A stretch of 51,158 bases of DNA from Serratia sp. H1w (lineage in GTDB: Bacteria; Pseudomonadota; Gammaproteobacteria; Enterobacterales; Enterobacteriaceae), in NCBI RefSeq assembly GCF_000633355.1, contig NZ_AYMQ01000016.1, positions 1 through 51,158 on the forward strand. Direction: 5' to 3'. The position numbers were made by a program, and so were the translations under genes. Shown piece by piece: positions 8,007 to 18,159 of this stretch. The notes under the pieces are model-generated. The model did no database searches and had not been told where the DNA came from. It saw nothing but the letters and a program-made list of their open reading frames with translations. The stretch's first letter is position 1, and every line of letters starts with the position of its first letter.

Positions 8007-11000
8007 TCAAACCGCCAAGGTATGTTCCCTGAACGCGGCCAACAACTCCCCAATAAACTTCAGCCGTTCGGCACGGTCGCTGAGATCCAGCATAAACTTC
8101 AGCTTGGTCGGCCCGTCCAGACGATAAACCTGCGGCTTGCTTTGCAGTAAGCCGATCAGGTATCCCGGATCCACCCGGTTCTTCTCACCGAACTCGATAA
8201 AGCCACCGCGTTCATTGCCTTCGATACGCTTGATCCCAAGTATCTGCGCCTGTTGACGCATCGCCGCGCTTTGCAGCAGGTTGCGCGCCGCATCAGGCAA
8301 CAGCCCAAAGCGATCGATCAGCTCGACCTTCAACTCTTCCAGCTCACCCTCATCTTTGGCGCTGGCAATGCGTTTGTAGAAGGACAAACGGGTATTCACG
8401 TCTGGGATAAAGTCATCGGGCAGCAGCGCTGGCATACGCAGCTCCACTTCCGTCTGATTGCTGGTGAGATCTTCCAGCGAAGGCTCACGCCCGTTCTTCA
8501 AGGCATCGACTGCGCTTTCCAGTAGCTCCATATACAGCGAGAAGCCCACGGTGGTCATCTGGCCGCTCTGGTCCTCTCCGAGCAGTTCACCTGCACCACG
8601 GATTTCCAAATCGTGAGTGGCGAGCGCGAATCCGGCCCCCAAATCTTCCAGCGTAGCGATCGCTTCCAATCGCTTATGGGCGTCGGTGCTCATCACCTTC
8701 GGATTAGGCGTTAACAGATAAGCATAGGCCTGGTGGTGCGACCGCCCGACACGGCCACGCAACTGATGCAGCTGCGCCAAGCCAAAGCGGTCGGCCCGTT
8801 CGATAATAATGGTATTGGCGCTGGGGATATCAATGCCGGTTTCAATAATGGTGGTACACACCAGCACGTTGAAGCGCTGGTGGTGGAAATCGTTCATTAC
8901 CCGCTCCAGATCGCGTTCGCGCATCTGGCCGTGGCCGATGGCAATACGGGCTTCTGGCACCAGCTCCGCCAGCTTCTCGGCGGCTTTATCGATATTCTCG
9001 ACGTCGTTATACAGGTAATACACCTGGCCGCCGCGCAACACTTCACGCAGGATGGCCTCGCGCACGACCAGGCTGTCGTACTCGCGGACAAAGGTTTTTA
9101 CGGCCAGGCGGCGCGCAGGCGGAGTGGCAATGATCGACAGATCGCGCATGCCGCTCATGGCCATATTCAGGGTGCGCGGAATTGGCGTAGCGGTCAACGT
9201 CAGGATATCTACGTCGGCACGCATCGCCTTGATGCGCTCTTTGTGGCGGACGCCAAAGCGGTGTTCTTCATCGACAATCAACAGCCCCAGATCTTTCCAG
9301 CGCAGATCGCTCTGCAACAGTTTATGGGTGCCGATAAGGATATCCACTTTGCCTTCGGCCGCGTCTTCCAGGATCTGCTGCTGCTCTTTGGCGCTGCGAA
9401 AACGCGATAGCATTTCAATGCGGATTGGCCAGGTGGCAAAGCGATCGCGGAAGTTGTCGAAGTGCTGTTGCGCCAGCAGGGTCGTCGGTACCAGCACCGC
9501 CACCTGCTTACCGTTTTCGACGGCCAGGAAGGCGGCGCGCATCGCCACTTCGGTTTTACCAAAGCCGACGTCGCCACAGACCAGGCGGTCCATCGCCAGC
9601 GGCTGGCACATGTCGCTCAGCACCGCGTTGATGGCCTGTTCCTGATCCGGCGTGGTCTCAAACGGGAAGGTCTGACAGAACAGCTGATACTGCTCACGAT
9701 TATGTTTGAACGCAAAGCCGGTTTTGGCGGCGCGTTGAGCGTAGATGTCCAGCAACTCGGCGGCCACGTCACGCACGCGTTCGGCGGCTTTCTGCCTGGC
9801 TCGTGACCAGACATCCCCGCCAAGCCGGTGCAGCGGGGCGTTTTCATCGGCCCCCCCGGCATAGCGGCTGATCAGGTGCAGGGAAGAGACCGGCACGTAC
9901 AGCTTGTCCTCACCGGCGTAGGAGAGGATCAGATATTCCGCTTTGATGCCCCCGGCTTCCAGCGTCGTCAGGCCTACATAGCGGCCAACGCCGTGTTCCA
10001 GATGCACCACAGGTTGCCCTGGATGCAGTTCCGCCAGGTTGCGGATCAGGGTATCGGTATTGATGGTACGGCGATTATCTTGCCGACGACGGCTGACGCG
10101 TTCACCGAGCAGATCGCTTTCGCAGATTAATGCCCGGTCACGCAGCGTATCGAGGAAGCCACGTTCGGAGGCCCCGACCATCATGTAACGGCCAGGAGCT
10201 GCAACCTCATCCAGATGATGGATCAGGCTGGTACTGAGTTTGATGCGGCCAAGCAGATCTTGCAGGGTCTCACGGCGGCCTTCACTTTCGACCGAGAAGA
10301 CTACGCCACCGGTAAAGCTTTCAATAAAGCGGCGCAGGTTATCCAGCGGTGCTTTCTGCTGAGCTTGCACAGCCAGGTCTGGCAGGGTTTGATAGCCCAG
10401 ATTGGTGCAACCGGCTTTGGCTGGCAGCTCCTCGGTTTTTAACGCCATCCGCGGCCAGGCTTTCAGCTCGGCAAACAGTGCATCCACCCGTAGCCATAGG
10501 GTATCCGGGGCCAGCAGTGGCCGCATTGGATCGATCCGCCGGTTTTCATAGCGTTGATTGACATCGAGCCAGAAACGCTCGGCTGCCCCTTCCAGATTGC
10601 CGGTGTTGACCAGCAACGTATTGGCTGGCAGATAGCTGAACAGTGAAGGCAGCGGCTGGCTGAAGAACAGCGGTTGCCAGTATTCGATACCGGCAGGCCA
10701 GGTGCCTTTGCTCACTTGCTGATAAATATGTTCGGCATCGCGGCGGACTTCAAACTGCTCACGCCACTGGCTGCGGAACAGCTCGATGGCGGCCTTGTCG
10801 GTCGGAAATTCGTGTGCAGGCAGCAGATTGATGGCTTCGACTTCGGCCAGTGTGCGTTGATTATCAACGTCAAAGGTGCGCAGGCTGTCGATCTCGTCGT
10901 CGAAGAAGTCGATGCGGTAAGGCTCTTCACTGCCCATCGGATACAGATCCAGCAGTGCACCACGGGTGGCGAACTCGCCGTGCTCCATCACCTGATCGAC

Positions 11001-11483
11001 GCTGCGATAACCGGCCTGTTCCAACTGTGCCCGCAGCAGATCCCGCGACAGCCGTTGGCCCTTTTTCATCACCAACGCGTGGCCATGCAGGAACTCGTGC
11101 GGGCAGACGCGTTGCATCAGCGTGTTCACCGGCAAAATGATAATGCCACGCGCCATGGTCGGCAGGTGATACAGGCTGGAAAGCCGTGCCGAGATGATTT
11201 CCTGATGGGGTGAGAAGCTGTCGTAAGGCAGCGTTTCCCAGTCGGAAAGGGTGGTCACCATCTGATCGGTAAACTGCTGGATCTCGTCACGCAGCCGCAA
11301 TGCATTTTGCATATCCGGCGCAATGAGCATCACCGGGCCGGGATGGCGTTCGGCGATCTCGGCGCATTCTACGGCACAGGCAGAACCGGTGAGCTGCCCC
11401 AACTGGCGTAAATCACCCGCGCGATCAGGAAGGGAGTAACGGTAGGAGGATGCGGAGCTGCGGCTTTTATCAGAAATGCTCAT
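8007..11483 (-). CDS. mfd: Mfd transcription-repair coupling factor
   Basis: Mfd removes RNA polymerase stalled at DNA damage and recruits UvrA. The 1158-residue protein (E. coli 1148) has the full set of regions. These are the UvrB-like N-terminal part (LPYDSFSPHQEIISARLS), the RNA-polymerase-interacting region around PVVHLEHGVGRYVGL, and the RecG-like translocase with Walker A GDVGFGKTE and DEEH box (LLIVDEEHRFG). The TATPIPRTL and QLRGRVGRSHHQAY motifs and the TRCF C-terminal domain follow. The extra ten residues at the N-terminus (MSISDKSRSS) are unlike E. coli, so the true start could be slightly internal. The stop lies ten bases from the repeat that holds the IS. Confidence 0.97.
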   Translation of the reverse strand: MSISDKSRSSASSYRYSLPDRAGDLRQLGQLTGSACAVECAEIAERHPGPVMLIAPDMQNALRLRDEIQQFTDQMVTTLSDWETLPYDSFSPHQEIISARLSSLYHLPTMARGIIILPVNTLMQRVCPHEFLHGHALVMKKGQRLSRDLLRAQLEQAGYRSVDQVMEHGEFATRGALLDLYPMGSEEPYRIDFFDDEIDSLRTFDVDNQRTLAEVEAINLLPAHEFPTDKAAIELFRSQWREQFEVRRDAEHIYQQVSKGTWPAGIEYWQPLFFSQPLPSLFSYLPANTLLVNTGNLEGAAERFWLDVNQRYENRRIDPMRPLLAPDTLWLRVDALFAELKAWPRMALKTEELPAKAGCTNLGYQTLPDLAVQAQQKAPLDNLRRFIESFTGGVVFSVESEGRRETLQDLLGRIKLSTSLIHHLDEVAAPGRYMMVGASERGFLDTLRDRALICESDLLGERVSRRRQDNRRTINTDTLIRNLAELHPGQPVVHLEHGVGRYVGLTTLEAGGIKAEYLILSYAGEDKLYVPVSSLHLISRYAGGADENAPLHRLGGDVWSRARQKAAERVRDVAAELLDIYAQRAAKTGFAFKHNREQYQLFCQTFPFETTPDQEQAINAVLSDMCQPLAMDRLVCGDVGFGKTEVAMRAAFLAVENGKQVAVLVPTTLLAQQHFDNFRDRFATWPIRIEMLSRFRSAKEQQQILEDAAEGKVDILIGTHKLLQSDLRWKDLGLLIVDEEHRFGVRHKERIKAMRADVDILTLTATPIPRTLNMAMSGMRDLSIIATPPARRLAVKTFVREYDSLVVREAILREVLRGGQVYYLYNDVENIDKAAEKLAELVPEARIAIGHGQMRERDLERVMNDFHHQRFNVLVCTTIIETGIDIPSANTIIIERADRFGLAQLHQLRGRVGRSHHQAYAYLLTPNPKVMSTDAHKRLEAIATLEDLGAGFALATHDLEIRGAGELLGEDQSGQMTTVGFSLYMELLESAVDALKNGREPSLEDLTSNQTEVELRMPALLPDDFIPDVNTRLSFYKRIASAKDEGELEELKVELIDRFGLLPDAARNLLQSAAMRQQAQILGIKRIEGNERGGFIEFGEKNRVDPGYLIGLLQSKPQVYRLDGPTKLKFMLDLSDRAERLKFIGELLAAFREHTLAV

Positions 11484-11589
11484 TCAGTTTTCTTTAATCA
11501 ATGAATTGAATAACAGTTTTTGTGGTGTTCACCGTGGCACTTGACGCGTGAATACCACAAAATCCTGTTTACGTGGTGCTGCTCGATCT

Positions 11590-11761
11590 CCCTCACCCCA
11601 ACCCTCTCCCCAAGGAGAGGGAGCCCGTTCAGCGTCGTTGGTTGCTGATGTGGCTCTCCGCAGGGGCGCCGCGTGCTGCGCCCGTGTTAAGGTCAGATAC
11701 GGGTATAAAATCGTGGCACATTCAGTCCCTTCTCCCTTTGGGAAAGGGTTAGGGTGAGGGG
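11590..11761 (+). repeat. Terminal-inverted-repeat intergenic element, copy B
   Basis: The 172-base copy has ends CCCTCACCCCAACCCTCTCC and GGGTTAGGGTGAGGGG, which are reverse complements apart from a few changes. Its core carries GTTCAGCGTCGTTGG and the GGGGCGCC...GCGCCC hairpin shared with copies D and E. It fills most of the 389 bases between the mfd start and the lyase stop (11484-11872). The mfd promoter must lie in the remaining bases nearest 11484. Confidence 0.82.
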
Positions 11762-11872
11762 CACTTCAAGTCACTCAAGCCCATCACCTTTTACCCTGGT
11801 TATACTAGCCTAGCGGCCGATAAACTGACACCGGTAAAAGCGCGGGCAAGTGTCCTGTTGGTGGTTATTTGG

Positions 11873-12853
11873 TCAATCCTGCGCCATGGCGAGGTACTGG
11901 CCGATCTTATCGACATCCACGTTACCGCCGCTGACGATCACCCCCACTTTTTTGCCCCGTAGATCGATAACCCGATTCATCGCCGCAGCGGCCGCCAGGC
12001 AACCGGTCGGTTCGACCACCATTTTCATCCGCTCCATAAAGAAGCGCATCTGCTGGCACAGCTGTTTATCGGTCACCGTCAGGATATCTTCCACATAGTG
12101 TTGAATGATCGGGAAGGTAAGATTGCCTACCTGCTGGGTCTGCGCGCCGTCGGCAATGGTTTTTGGCACCGGGATCCACACTTTTTCACCGCTGCGGAAC
12201 GCCTGTAGTACATCGTTGCCTGCCTCTGGTTCCACGCCAAATACCCGGCAGCCGGGCGACCAGTGATGCGCCGCGACGGCGCAGCCGGAAAGCAGCCCGC
12301 CGCCACCGGTGCACACCAGCAGCACATCCAGCGGGCCAACTTCTTCAATCAGCTCTTTGGCCGCAGTACCTTGGCCAGCCATCACCTGCGGATAATCGTA
12401 AGGCGGGATCACCGTTAATCCCTGTTCCATCGCCAACTGCCGGGTAATGGCTTCCCGGTCTTCGGTTTGCCGCTGATAGATCACCACGTTGGCCCCATAA
12501 CCGCGCGTTGCTGCCAGCTTGGCCGCGGGGGCGTCATGTGGCATCACGATGGTAACGCTCACCCCAAGCTCACGAGCCGCCAACGCCATGGCTTGCGCAT
12601 GGTTGCCAGATGAGAAGGCAATCACACCTGCCTGGCGCTGGGCCGGGGTCAACTGGCTGATGGCATTAAAGGCGCCGCGGAATTTAAAGGCTCCGATGCG
12701 CTGGAAGTTTTCGCACTTGAAAAACAGCTGGGCACCGGCGATGTCATCTGCCTGGCGTGAGGTCATTACCGGGGTGCGGATTGCGTGGTTTTGCAGGATT
12801 TCGGCGGCTTTGGCAATATCGGCGGCAGTGATGCAGTGGGGCGTAACGGTCAT
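11873..12853 (-). CDS. PLP-dependent threonine/serine-type ammonia-lyase
   Basis: The protein is 326 residues of fold-type II PLP enzyme. The family deaminates hydroxy-amino acids such as threonine, serine or threo-3-hydroxyaspartate to 2-oxo acids. The PLP lysine is in GAFKFRGAFN (Lys57), the phosphate loop is TGGGGLLSG, and SSGNHAQAMA is also typical. There is no C-terminal ACT domain, so feedback regulation by isoleucine is not expected. The start at 12853 has GAGG five bases upstream, and a start seven codons earlier lacks one. It sits where E. coli has ycfT, between mfd and lolC. Exact substrate cannot be read from sequence. Confidence 0.85.
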   Translation of the reverse strand: MTVTPHCITAADIAKAAEILQNHAIRTPVMTSRQADDIAGAQLFFKCENFQRIGAFKFRGAFNAISQLTPAQRQAGVIAFSSGNHAQAMALAARELGVSVTIVMPHDAPAAKLAATRGYGANVVIYQRQTEDREAITRQLAMEQGLTVIPPYDYPQVMAGQGTAAKELIEEVGPLDVLLVCTGGGGLLSGCAVAAHHWSPGCRVFGVEPEAGNDVLQAFRSGEKVWIPVPKTIADGAQTQQVGNLTFPIIQHYVEDILTVTDKQLCQQMRFFMERMKMVVEPTGCLAAAAAMNRVIDLRGKKVGVIVSGGNVDVDKIGQYLAMAQD

Positions 12854-13095
12854 GGCTACCTCTTTGGTTGGCATTGATTCGTTCAGACTCTTAATTTGCC
12901 CGTTGTAAACGGATTGTCAAACGGTTAAGCGCCTGTCAGTAGAAACAACCGGCCATCGGCAACGTCAAAATCCGGCATTTTCTGTAAACCCGTGCAAACA
13001 TGATGAATAAAACCGGTCGGGTGGTTCCATAAACCCGGTAGAGCCTTTATTATCCCTGATTACTTTGCTTAAGCTACGGCAACAAAACGGATTTC
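12854..13095. other. Divergent promoter region, ammonia-lyase / lolC
   Basis: These 242 bases must hold both promoters. AAACGG recurs at about 12908 and 12923. TATTAT near 13049 is a candidate -10 for lolC, without a convincing -35. No gene or known operator is recognised. Confidence 0.35.
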
Positions 13096-14298
13096 ATGTA
13101 TCAACCTGTCGCGTTATTTATTGGCCTGCGTTATATGCGCGGGCGAGCCTCAGACCGCTTTGGGCGGTTTGTGTCCTGGCTATCTACCATCGGCATTACG
13201 CTGGGGGTGATGGCGCTGGTAACCGTGCTTTCGGTGATGAATGGCTTCGAGAAAGATCTCGAAAGCAACATCCTGGGGCTGATGCCACAAGCGCTGATCA
13301 CCAGCAAACAGGGATCTATCAACCCTGAACAGTTGCCAGCTTCTGCCGTTCAAGGCCTGCAAGGCGTCACCCGCGTGACCCCATTGACCACCGGTGATGT
13401 GGTGCTGCAAAGCGCCCGCAGCGTGGCCGTGGGCGTAATGTTGGGGATCAATCCGGATGAAGCCGAGCCGCTGACGCCTTATCTGGTGAATGTGAAGCAA
13501 CAGCAACTGCAACCGGGCGAGTACAACCTGATTATCGGCGAACAGCTCGCTGGGCAGTTAGGCGTCAAACGTGGCGATCAGCTGCGTCTGATGGTGCCGA
13601 GCGCCAGCCAGTTCACGCCCATGGGCCGTATCCCGAGCCAGCGTCTGTTCACCGTCATTGGCACGTTCCACGCCAATAGCGAAGTGGATGGCTATCAACT
13701 GCTGGCGAACCAGCAGGATGCTTCGCGCCTGATGCGCTACCCGGCGGGCAATATCACCGGCTGGCGTCTGTTCCTGCAACAGCCGTTGACGGTGGATACC
13801 CTCAGCCAGCAAACGCTGCCGGAAGGCACCCAGTGGAAGGATTGGCGCGAGCGCAAGGGCGAGCTGTTCCAGGCGGTGCGCATGGAGAAAAACATGATGG
13901 GCCTGCTGCTCAGCCTGATCGTGGCGGTGGCGGCGTTCAATATCATTACCTCGCTGGGCCTGTTGGTGATGGAGAAGCAGGGCGAAGTGGCCATTTTGCA
14001 AACCCTGGGCCTGACGCGGCGGCAGATTATGTCGGTGTTTATGGTGCAGGGGGCCAGCGCCGGGATTATCGGTTCGCTGCTTGGAACGCTGTTAGGCGTG
14101 CTGTTGGCCACCAATCTGAACAACCTGATGCCGACCCTTGGCGCATTGATCGACGGGGCTTCTCTGCCAGTAGCGGTTGATCCAATCCAGGTGACAATCA
14201 TTGCCGTAGTGGCGATGGCAGTTTCGCTGTTATCCACGCTTTACCCTTCATGGCGCGCTGCCGCCGTACAACCCGCTGAGGCTTTACGTTATGAGTAA
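13096..14298 (+). CDS. lolC: LolC, lipoprotein-releasing ABC transporter permease
   Basis: LolC forms the inner-membrane LolCDE complex with LolD and LolE. The complex extracts outer-membrane lipoproteins and hands them to LolA. The protein is 400 residues. One transmembrane helix near residues 25-50 is followed by a large periplasmic MacB-type domain that contacts LolA, and three more helices lie in the last 140 residues (FtsX fold). [19 protein letters not shown] and the C-terminal [19 protein letters not shown] are diagnostic. lolD overlaps its last eight bases, so translation is coupled. Confidence 0.97.
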   Translation: MYQPVALFIGLRYMRGRASDRFGRFVSWLSTIGITLGVMALVTVLSVMNGFEKDLESNILGLMPQALITSKQGSINPEQLPASAVQGLQGVTRVTPLTTGDVVLQSARSVAVGVMLGINPDEAEPLTPYLVNVKQQQLQPGEYNLIIGEQLAGQLGVKRGDQLRLMVPSASQFTPMGRIPSQRLFTVIGTFHANSEVDGYQLLANQQDASRLMRYPAGNITGWRLFLQQPLTVDTLSQQTLPEGTQWKDWRERKGELFQAVRMEKNMMGLLLSLIVAVAAFNIITSLGLLVMEKQGEVAILQTLGLTRRQIMSVFMVQGASAGIIGSLLGTLLGVLLATNLNNLMPTLGALIDGASLPVAVDPIQVTIIAVVAMAVSLLSTLYPSWRAAAVQPAEALRYE

Positions 14299-14995
14299 CC
14301 ATCCTTTATTGCAGTGTGAGCGCCTGTGTAAAACCTATCAGGAAGGCAACCTGCATACCGACGTGCTGCGCAATGTCAGTTTTGCCATGCAACCGGGCGA
14401 GATGATGGCGATCGTCGGCAGCTCGGGTTCCGGTAAAAGTACCCTGCTGCACCTGCTGGGGGGGCTGGATTCTCCCACTTCCGGTGAAGTGATCTACAAA
14501 GGGCAGTCGTTAAACAAGCTGTCTTCCACTGCCAAAGCGGAACTGCGCAACCGCCAACTCGGCTTTATCTATCAGTTCCATCATCTGCTGCCGGATTTCA
14601 CCGCGCTGGAAAACGCCGCGATGCCGCTACTGATCGGCGGCATGAAACCGGCACTGGCGAAGGAAAAATCGCTGGAGATGTTGGCTGCGGTGGGCTTGGA
14701 AAAACGTAGCAAGCATCGTCCGTCCGAGCTGGCCGGCGGGGAGCGTCAGCGTGTGGCCATTGCCCGTGCGTTGGTGAATAACCCGTCGCTGGTGTTGGCA
14801 GATGAACCTACCGGTAATCTGGATAAACGCACCGCCGACAGCATCTTCGATCTGTTGGGCGAACTGAACGTGCGTCAGGGCACTGCATTCCTGGTGGTGA
14901 CCCATGATCTGCAACTCGCCAAACGTCTGAACCGCCAGTTGGAAATGGCAGATGGCCATTTACAGGCGCAACTGACCCTGATGGGGGCCGAGTAA
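14291..14995 (+). CDS. lolD: LolD, lipoprotein-releasing ABC transporter ATPase
   Basis: LolD supplies the energy for lipoprotein extraction by LolCDE. The 234-residue ABC ATPase has Walker [10 protein letters not shown] at residues 43-51, the Q-loop region [17 protein letters not shown], signature [15 protein letters not shown] and Walker [13 protein letters not shown]. The switch histidine is in VVTHD. It overlaps lolC by eight bases and lolE by one base (TAATG). Confidence 0.97.
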   Translation: MSNHPLLQCERLCKTYQEGNLHTDVLRNVSFAMQPGEMMAIVGSSGSGKSTLLHLLGGLDSPTSGEVIYKGQSLNKLSSTAKAELRNRQLGFIYQFHHLLPDFTALENAAMPLLIGGMKPALAKEKSLEMLAAVGLEKRSKHRPSELAGGERQRVAIARALVNNPSLVLADEPTGNLDKRTADSIFDLLGELNVRQGTAFLVVTHDLQLAKRLNRQLEMADGHLQAQLTLMGAE

Positions 14996-16242
14996 TGAGC
15001 GCTTCGCCACTATCATTACTGATGGCGCTGCGCTTTAGCCGGGGCCGCAAGCGTGGCGGTATGGTTTCGCTGATCTCGGTGATCTCCACCATCGGTATCG
15101 CACTGGGTGTGGCGGTGCTGATCGTCGGGCTGAGCGCGATGAACGGCTTCGAGCGTGAACTACAAAACCGTATTCTGGCGGTGGTGCCGCACGGCGAGAT
15201 CGAACCGGTCAAGCAGCCGTTCACCGGCTGGCCGGAGATCCTGCAACGCGTCGAAAAGGTGCCAGGTATTTTGGCTGCGGCACCTTATATCAACTTTACC
15301 GGGCTGATGGAAAATGGTGCACAGTTGCGTGCCGTGCAGGTCAAAGGTGTCGATCCTGCGCAGGAAAGCCAGCTCAGCGCGTTACCAAGCTATGTGCAGG
15401 GCGATGCCTGGGCCAATTTTAAAAGCGGTGAGCAGCAGGTCATCCTGGGCAAGGGCGTGGCCGAAGCGCTGGGCGTGAAGCAGGGCTCTTACGTCACGGT
15501 GATGATCCCCAACAGCGATCCCGAGATGAAGCTGTTGCAGCCGAAACGCATTCGTCTGCATGTCACCGGCATTCTGCAACTGAGTGGCCAGCTCGATCAC
15601 AGTCTGGCAATGGTGCCGTTGGCCGATGCTCAGCAATATTTGGATATGAGTGACAGTGTCACTGGTATAGCCATCAAGGTCAACGACGTGTTCGCTGCCA
15701 ACAAACTGGTGCGTGACGCCGGGGAAGTCGCCGATGCCACCGTCTACATCAAGAGCTGGATTGGCACCTACGGCTTTATGTATCGCGATATTCAGATGAT
15801 CCGCGCCATCATGTATTTGGCGATGGTGCTGGTGATTGGTGTGGCCTGTTTCAACATCGTTTCCACCTTGGTGATGGCGGTGAAGGACAAGAGCGGCGAC
15901 ATTGCCGTGCTGCGTACGCTGGGGGCCAAAGACGGTTTTATCCGCGCCATCTTTATCTGGTACGGCCTGCTGGCCGGGCTGGTGGGTAGCCTTAGCGGTG
16001 TCGTCGTCGGGGTGATCGCTTCGCTACAGTTGACCAATATTATCAAGGGTATCGAAAAGTTGATGGGTCATTCATTCCTGTCTGGCGACATCTACTTTAT
16101 CGATTTCCTGCCATCCGAGTTGCATTGGCTTGATGTTGCGATCGTGCTGGGCACGGCGCTGGTGCTTAGCTTATTGGCCAGTTGGTATCCGGCCAGACGC
16201 GCCAGCCGCATCGATCCGGCCCGCGTATTAAGCGGACAATAA
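14995..16242 (+). CDS. lolE: LolE, lipoprotein-releasing ABC transporter permease
   Basis: LolE is the second permease of LolCDE and is the subunit that first receives the lipoprotein. The protein is 415 residues with the same layout as LolC, an N-terminal helix, a periplasmic MacB-like domain and three C-terminal helices. The segment [19 protein letters not shown] and the end [21 protein letters not shown] are typical. The start codon overlaps the lolD stop. A terminator follows directly, which limits read-through to nagK. Confidence 0.96.
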   Translation: MSASPLSLLMALRFSRGRKRGGMVSLISVISTIGIALGVAVLIVGLSAMNGFERELQNRILAVVPHGEIEPVKQPFTGWPEILQRVEKVPGILAAAPYINFTGLMENGAQLRAVQVKGVDPAQESQLSALPSYVQGDAWANFKSGEQQVILGKGVAEALGVKQGSYVTVMIPNSDPEMKLLQPKRIRLHVTGILQLSGQLDHSLAMVPLADAQQYLDMSDSVTGIAIKVNDVFAANKLVRDAGEVADATVYIKSWIGTYGFMYRDIQMIRAIMYLAMVLVIGVACFNIVSTLVMAVKDKSGDIAVLRTLGAKDGFIRAIFIWYGLLAGLVGSLSGVVVGVIASLQLTNIIKGIEKLMGHSFLSGDIYFIDFLPSELHWLDVAIVLGTALVLSLLASWYPARRASRIDPARVLSGQ

Positions 16243-16250
16243 TAAAAACC

Positions 16251-16278
16251 TGGGGCTGGCAACACGCCCCATTTTTTT
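16251..16278 (+). terminator. Intrinsic terminator between lolE and nagK
   Basis: TGGGGC and GCCCCA form a six-base-pair stem over a nine-base loop, followed by seven T. It begins eight bases after lolE and ends 16 bases before the nagK start. It therefore probably separates or attenuates lolCDE from nagK-cobB. Confidence 0.75.
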
Positions 16279-16294
16279 ACCCAGAGGGCGAGTT

Positions 16295-17209
16295 ATGTAC
16301 TACGGTTTCGATATGGGCGGCACCAAGATTGAACTTGGGGTGTTCGACGCCAATCTGCAACGTATCTGGCAAAAGCGGGTGCCGACGCCGCGTGACGACT
16401 ACCGGCAACTGCTGGCGGTATTGCGCGATCTCACCCATGAAGCCGATGCCGTCTGCGGCACGCAAGGGCTGGTGGGTATCGGCATTCCTGGCCTACCCAA
16501 TGAAGACGGCACCTTGTTTACCGCCAACGTTCCGGCCGCAATGGGCCAGCCGCTGCCGCGCGATCTGAGTGCTCTGATTGGTCGTGGGGTCAAGGTAGAT
16601 AACGACGCCAACTGCTTCACACTCTCGGAAGCCTGGGACGAAGAGTTCCGCCATTATCCGACGGTGCTGGGGATTATCCTTGGCACCGGGGTTGGCGGTG
16701 GTTTGATCGTTAATGGTAAGGTGGTTTCCGGGCGTAACTTTATTGCCGGCGAGTTCGGCCATTTCCGCTTGCCAGTGGATGCGCTGGAGGTGCTCGGGCG
16801 TGATATTCCTCGCGTCCCTTGTGGCTGTGGCCATGATGGTTGCATCGAAAATTACATCTCGGGCCGCGGATTTGAATGGATGTATGCGCATTTTTACCAA
16901 CAGCCGTTGCCAGCGCAGCAAATCATTGCGCATTATCAGGCGGGTGAGCCACAGGCCGTGGCGCACGTAGAGCGTTTTCTGGATGTCCTGGCCATTTGCC
17001 TGGGCAATCTGCTGACCATCATCGACCCCCATCTGGTGGTGATTGGCGGCGGTTTATCGAATTTTGCAACAATTTATCAGGCGTTGCCCCAGCGTTTGCC
17101 TGCTCATCTGTTACGGGTGGCAAAACTGCCGCGCATCGAGAAAGCGCGCTACGGCGACGCTGGCGGTGTTCGCGGGGCAGCGTTCCTCAATTTGGTGGAT
17201 AAGTCATAA
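16295..17209 (+). CDS. nagK: NagK N-acetyl-D-glucosamine kinase
   Basis: NagK phosphorylates cytoplasmic N-acetylglucosamine released by NagZ during cell-wall recycling, giving GlcNAc-6-phosphate. The 304-residue ROK-family kinase begins [15 protein letters not shown] (ATP loop). The catalytic Asp104 is in VDNDANCF, the glycine-rich [12 protein letters not shown] follows, and the zinc site is [16 protein letters not shown]. It starts 52 bases after lolE beyond the terminator, and cobB follows by 12 bases. NagZ is encoded earlier in the window, so two steps of one pathway are present. Confidence 0.95.
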   Translation: MYYGFDMGGTKIELGVFDANLQRIWQKRVPTPRDDYRQLLAVLRDLTHEADAVCGTQGLVGIGIPGLPNEDGTLFTANVPAAMGQPLPRDLSALIGRGVKVDNDANCFTLSEAWDEEFRHYPTVLGIILGTGVGGGLIVNGKVVSGRNFIAGEFGHFRLPVDALEVLGRDIPRVPCGCGHDGCIENYISGRGFEWMYAHFYQQPLPAQQIIAHYQAGEPQAVAHVERFLDVLAICLGNLLTIIDPHLVVIGGGLSNFATIYQALPQRLPAHLLRVAKLPRIEKARYGDAGGVRGAAFLNLVDKS

Positions 17210-17221
17210 AAAGGAGAGTTC

Positions 17222-18061
17222 ATGCACACTCGCCATCGGTTGTGTCAGTTTCGCAAGAGTAAGCATGTGCGGCATCAGCGTTTTCGTTCGCGGATATTCC
17301 AACGCGATACCATGGCGGCGGCTGAGCTGAAAAAGCCGTTTGTCGTGGTGCTGACGGGGGCAGGGATCTCTGCCGAGTCCGGTATCCGTACTTTCCGCGC
17401 TGCCGATGGGTTGTGGGAAGAGCACAAGGTGGACGATGTCGCCACGCTGGACGGCTATCAGCGTGATCCGGCCTTGGTGCAGGAGTTTTATAATGCACGC
17501 CGTCGGCAGTTGCAGCAGTCGAATATCGGCCCCAATGCGGCGCATCGTGCGTTAGCCGATTTGGAAGCGTGGCTGGGGCAGGAAAACTTCCTGCTGGTCA
17601 CGCAGAATATCGACAATCTGCACGAGCGGGCCGGCAGCAAGCAGGTATTGCATATGCACGGCGAACTGCTGAAGGTGCGTTGCACCAGCTCTGGGCAAGT
17701 GGTGGAGTGGTTAGGCGATCTGAGCGTGGATGAACGTTGCCACTGTTGCCAGTTCCCGGCGCCTTTGCGGCCTCATGTGGTGTGGTTTGGTGAAATGCCG
17801 TTGGGTATGGAGGAGATCTACACCGCGTTGGCCAAGGCCGATTTCTTTATTGCGATTGGTACTTCCGGTAATGTTTACCCGGCGGCTGGGTTTGTCCATG
17901 AGGCAAGACTGGGTGGGGCTTACACCATGGAGCTGAACCTGGAGCCGAGTCTGGTGGAAAGTGAGTTCGAAGAGAAGCATTACGGCCCGGCCAGCGAAGT
18001 GGTGCCACGCTTTGTGCACAAATTCCTGATGGGCAAGGTCGAGAGGGCAGATAAGCCTTAA
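17222..18061 (+). CDS. cobB: CobB NAD-dependent protein deacylase (sirtuin)
   Basis: CobB removes acetyl and succinyl groups from protein lysines using NAD, for example on acetyl-CoA synthetase. The protein is 279 residues. NAD binding is seen in [16 protein letters not shown], the catalytic His146 is in LHMHGEL, and the zinc cysteines are Cys154 and Cys173-176. Tyr90 and Arg93 (FYNARR) match the pair that permits desuccinylation in class III sirtuins. The first 30 residues are Arg/Lys-rich, as in the long CobB isoform of enteric bacteria. An internal ATG at codon 31 could give the short isoform. Confidence 0.95.
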   Translation: MHTRHRLCQFRKSKHVRHQRFRSRIFQRDTMAAAELKKPFVVVLTGAGISAESGIRTFRAADGLWEEHKVDDVATLDGYQRDPALVQEFYNARRRQLQQSNIGPNAAHRALADLEAWLGQENFLLVTQNIDNLHERAGSKQVLHMHGELLKVRCTSSGQVVEWLGDLSVDERCHCCQFPAPLRPHVVWFGEMPLGMEEIYTALAKADFFIAIGTSGNVYPAAGFVHEARLGGAYTMELNLEPSLVESEFEEKHYGPASEVVPRFVHKFLMGKVERADKP

Positions 18062-18068
18062 CGGCTGG

Positions 18069-18156
18069 CCCTCACCCTAACCGAATGTGCCACATCAGCT
18101 GCCAACGACGCTGAACGGGCTCCCTCTCCCTGTGGGAGAGGGGCGGGGTGAGGGGG
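18069..18156 (-). repeat. Terminal-inverted-repeat intergenic element, copy C (deletion form)
   Basis: The 88-base copy lies between the convergent cobB and potD genes. On the minus strand it reads left end, GTTCAGCGTCGTTGGC core, then jumps directly to TTAGGGTGAGGG. The 3' half of the core and one hairpin are missing, so it is an internal deletion of the B/D/E type in the opposite orientation. It may act as a bidirectional terminator, but the T runs are poor. Confidence 0.78.
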
Positions 18157-18159
18157 ATA

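Noticed and set aside
8733-9410. 225-codon frame opposite mfd (and similar ones across mfd, ebgA and mnmA)
   Set aside because: Shadow frames of strongly conserved genes, with no family signal.
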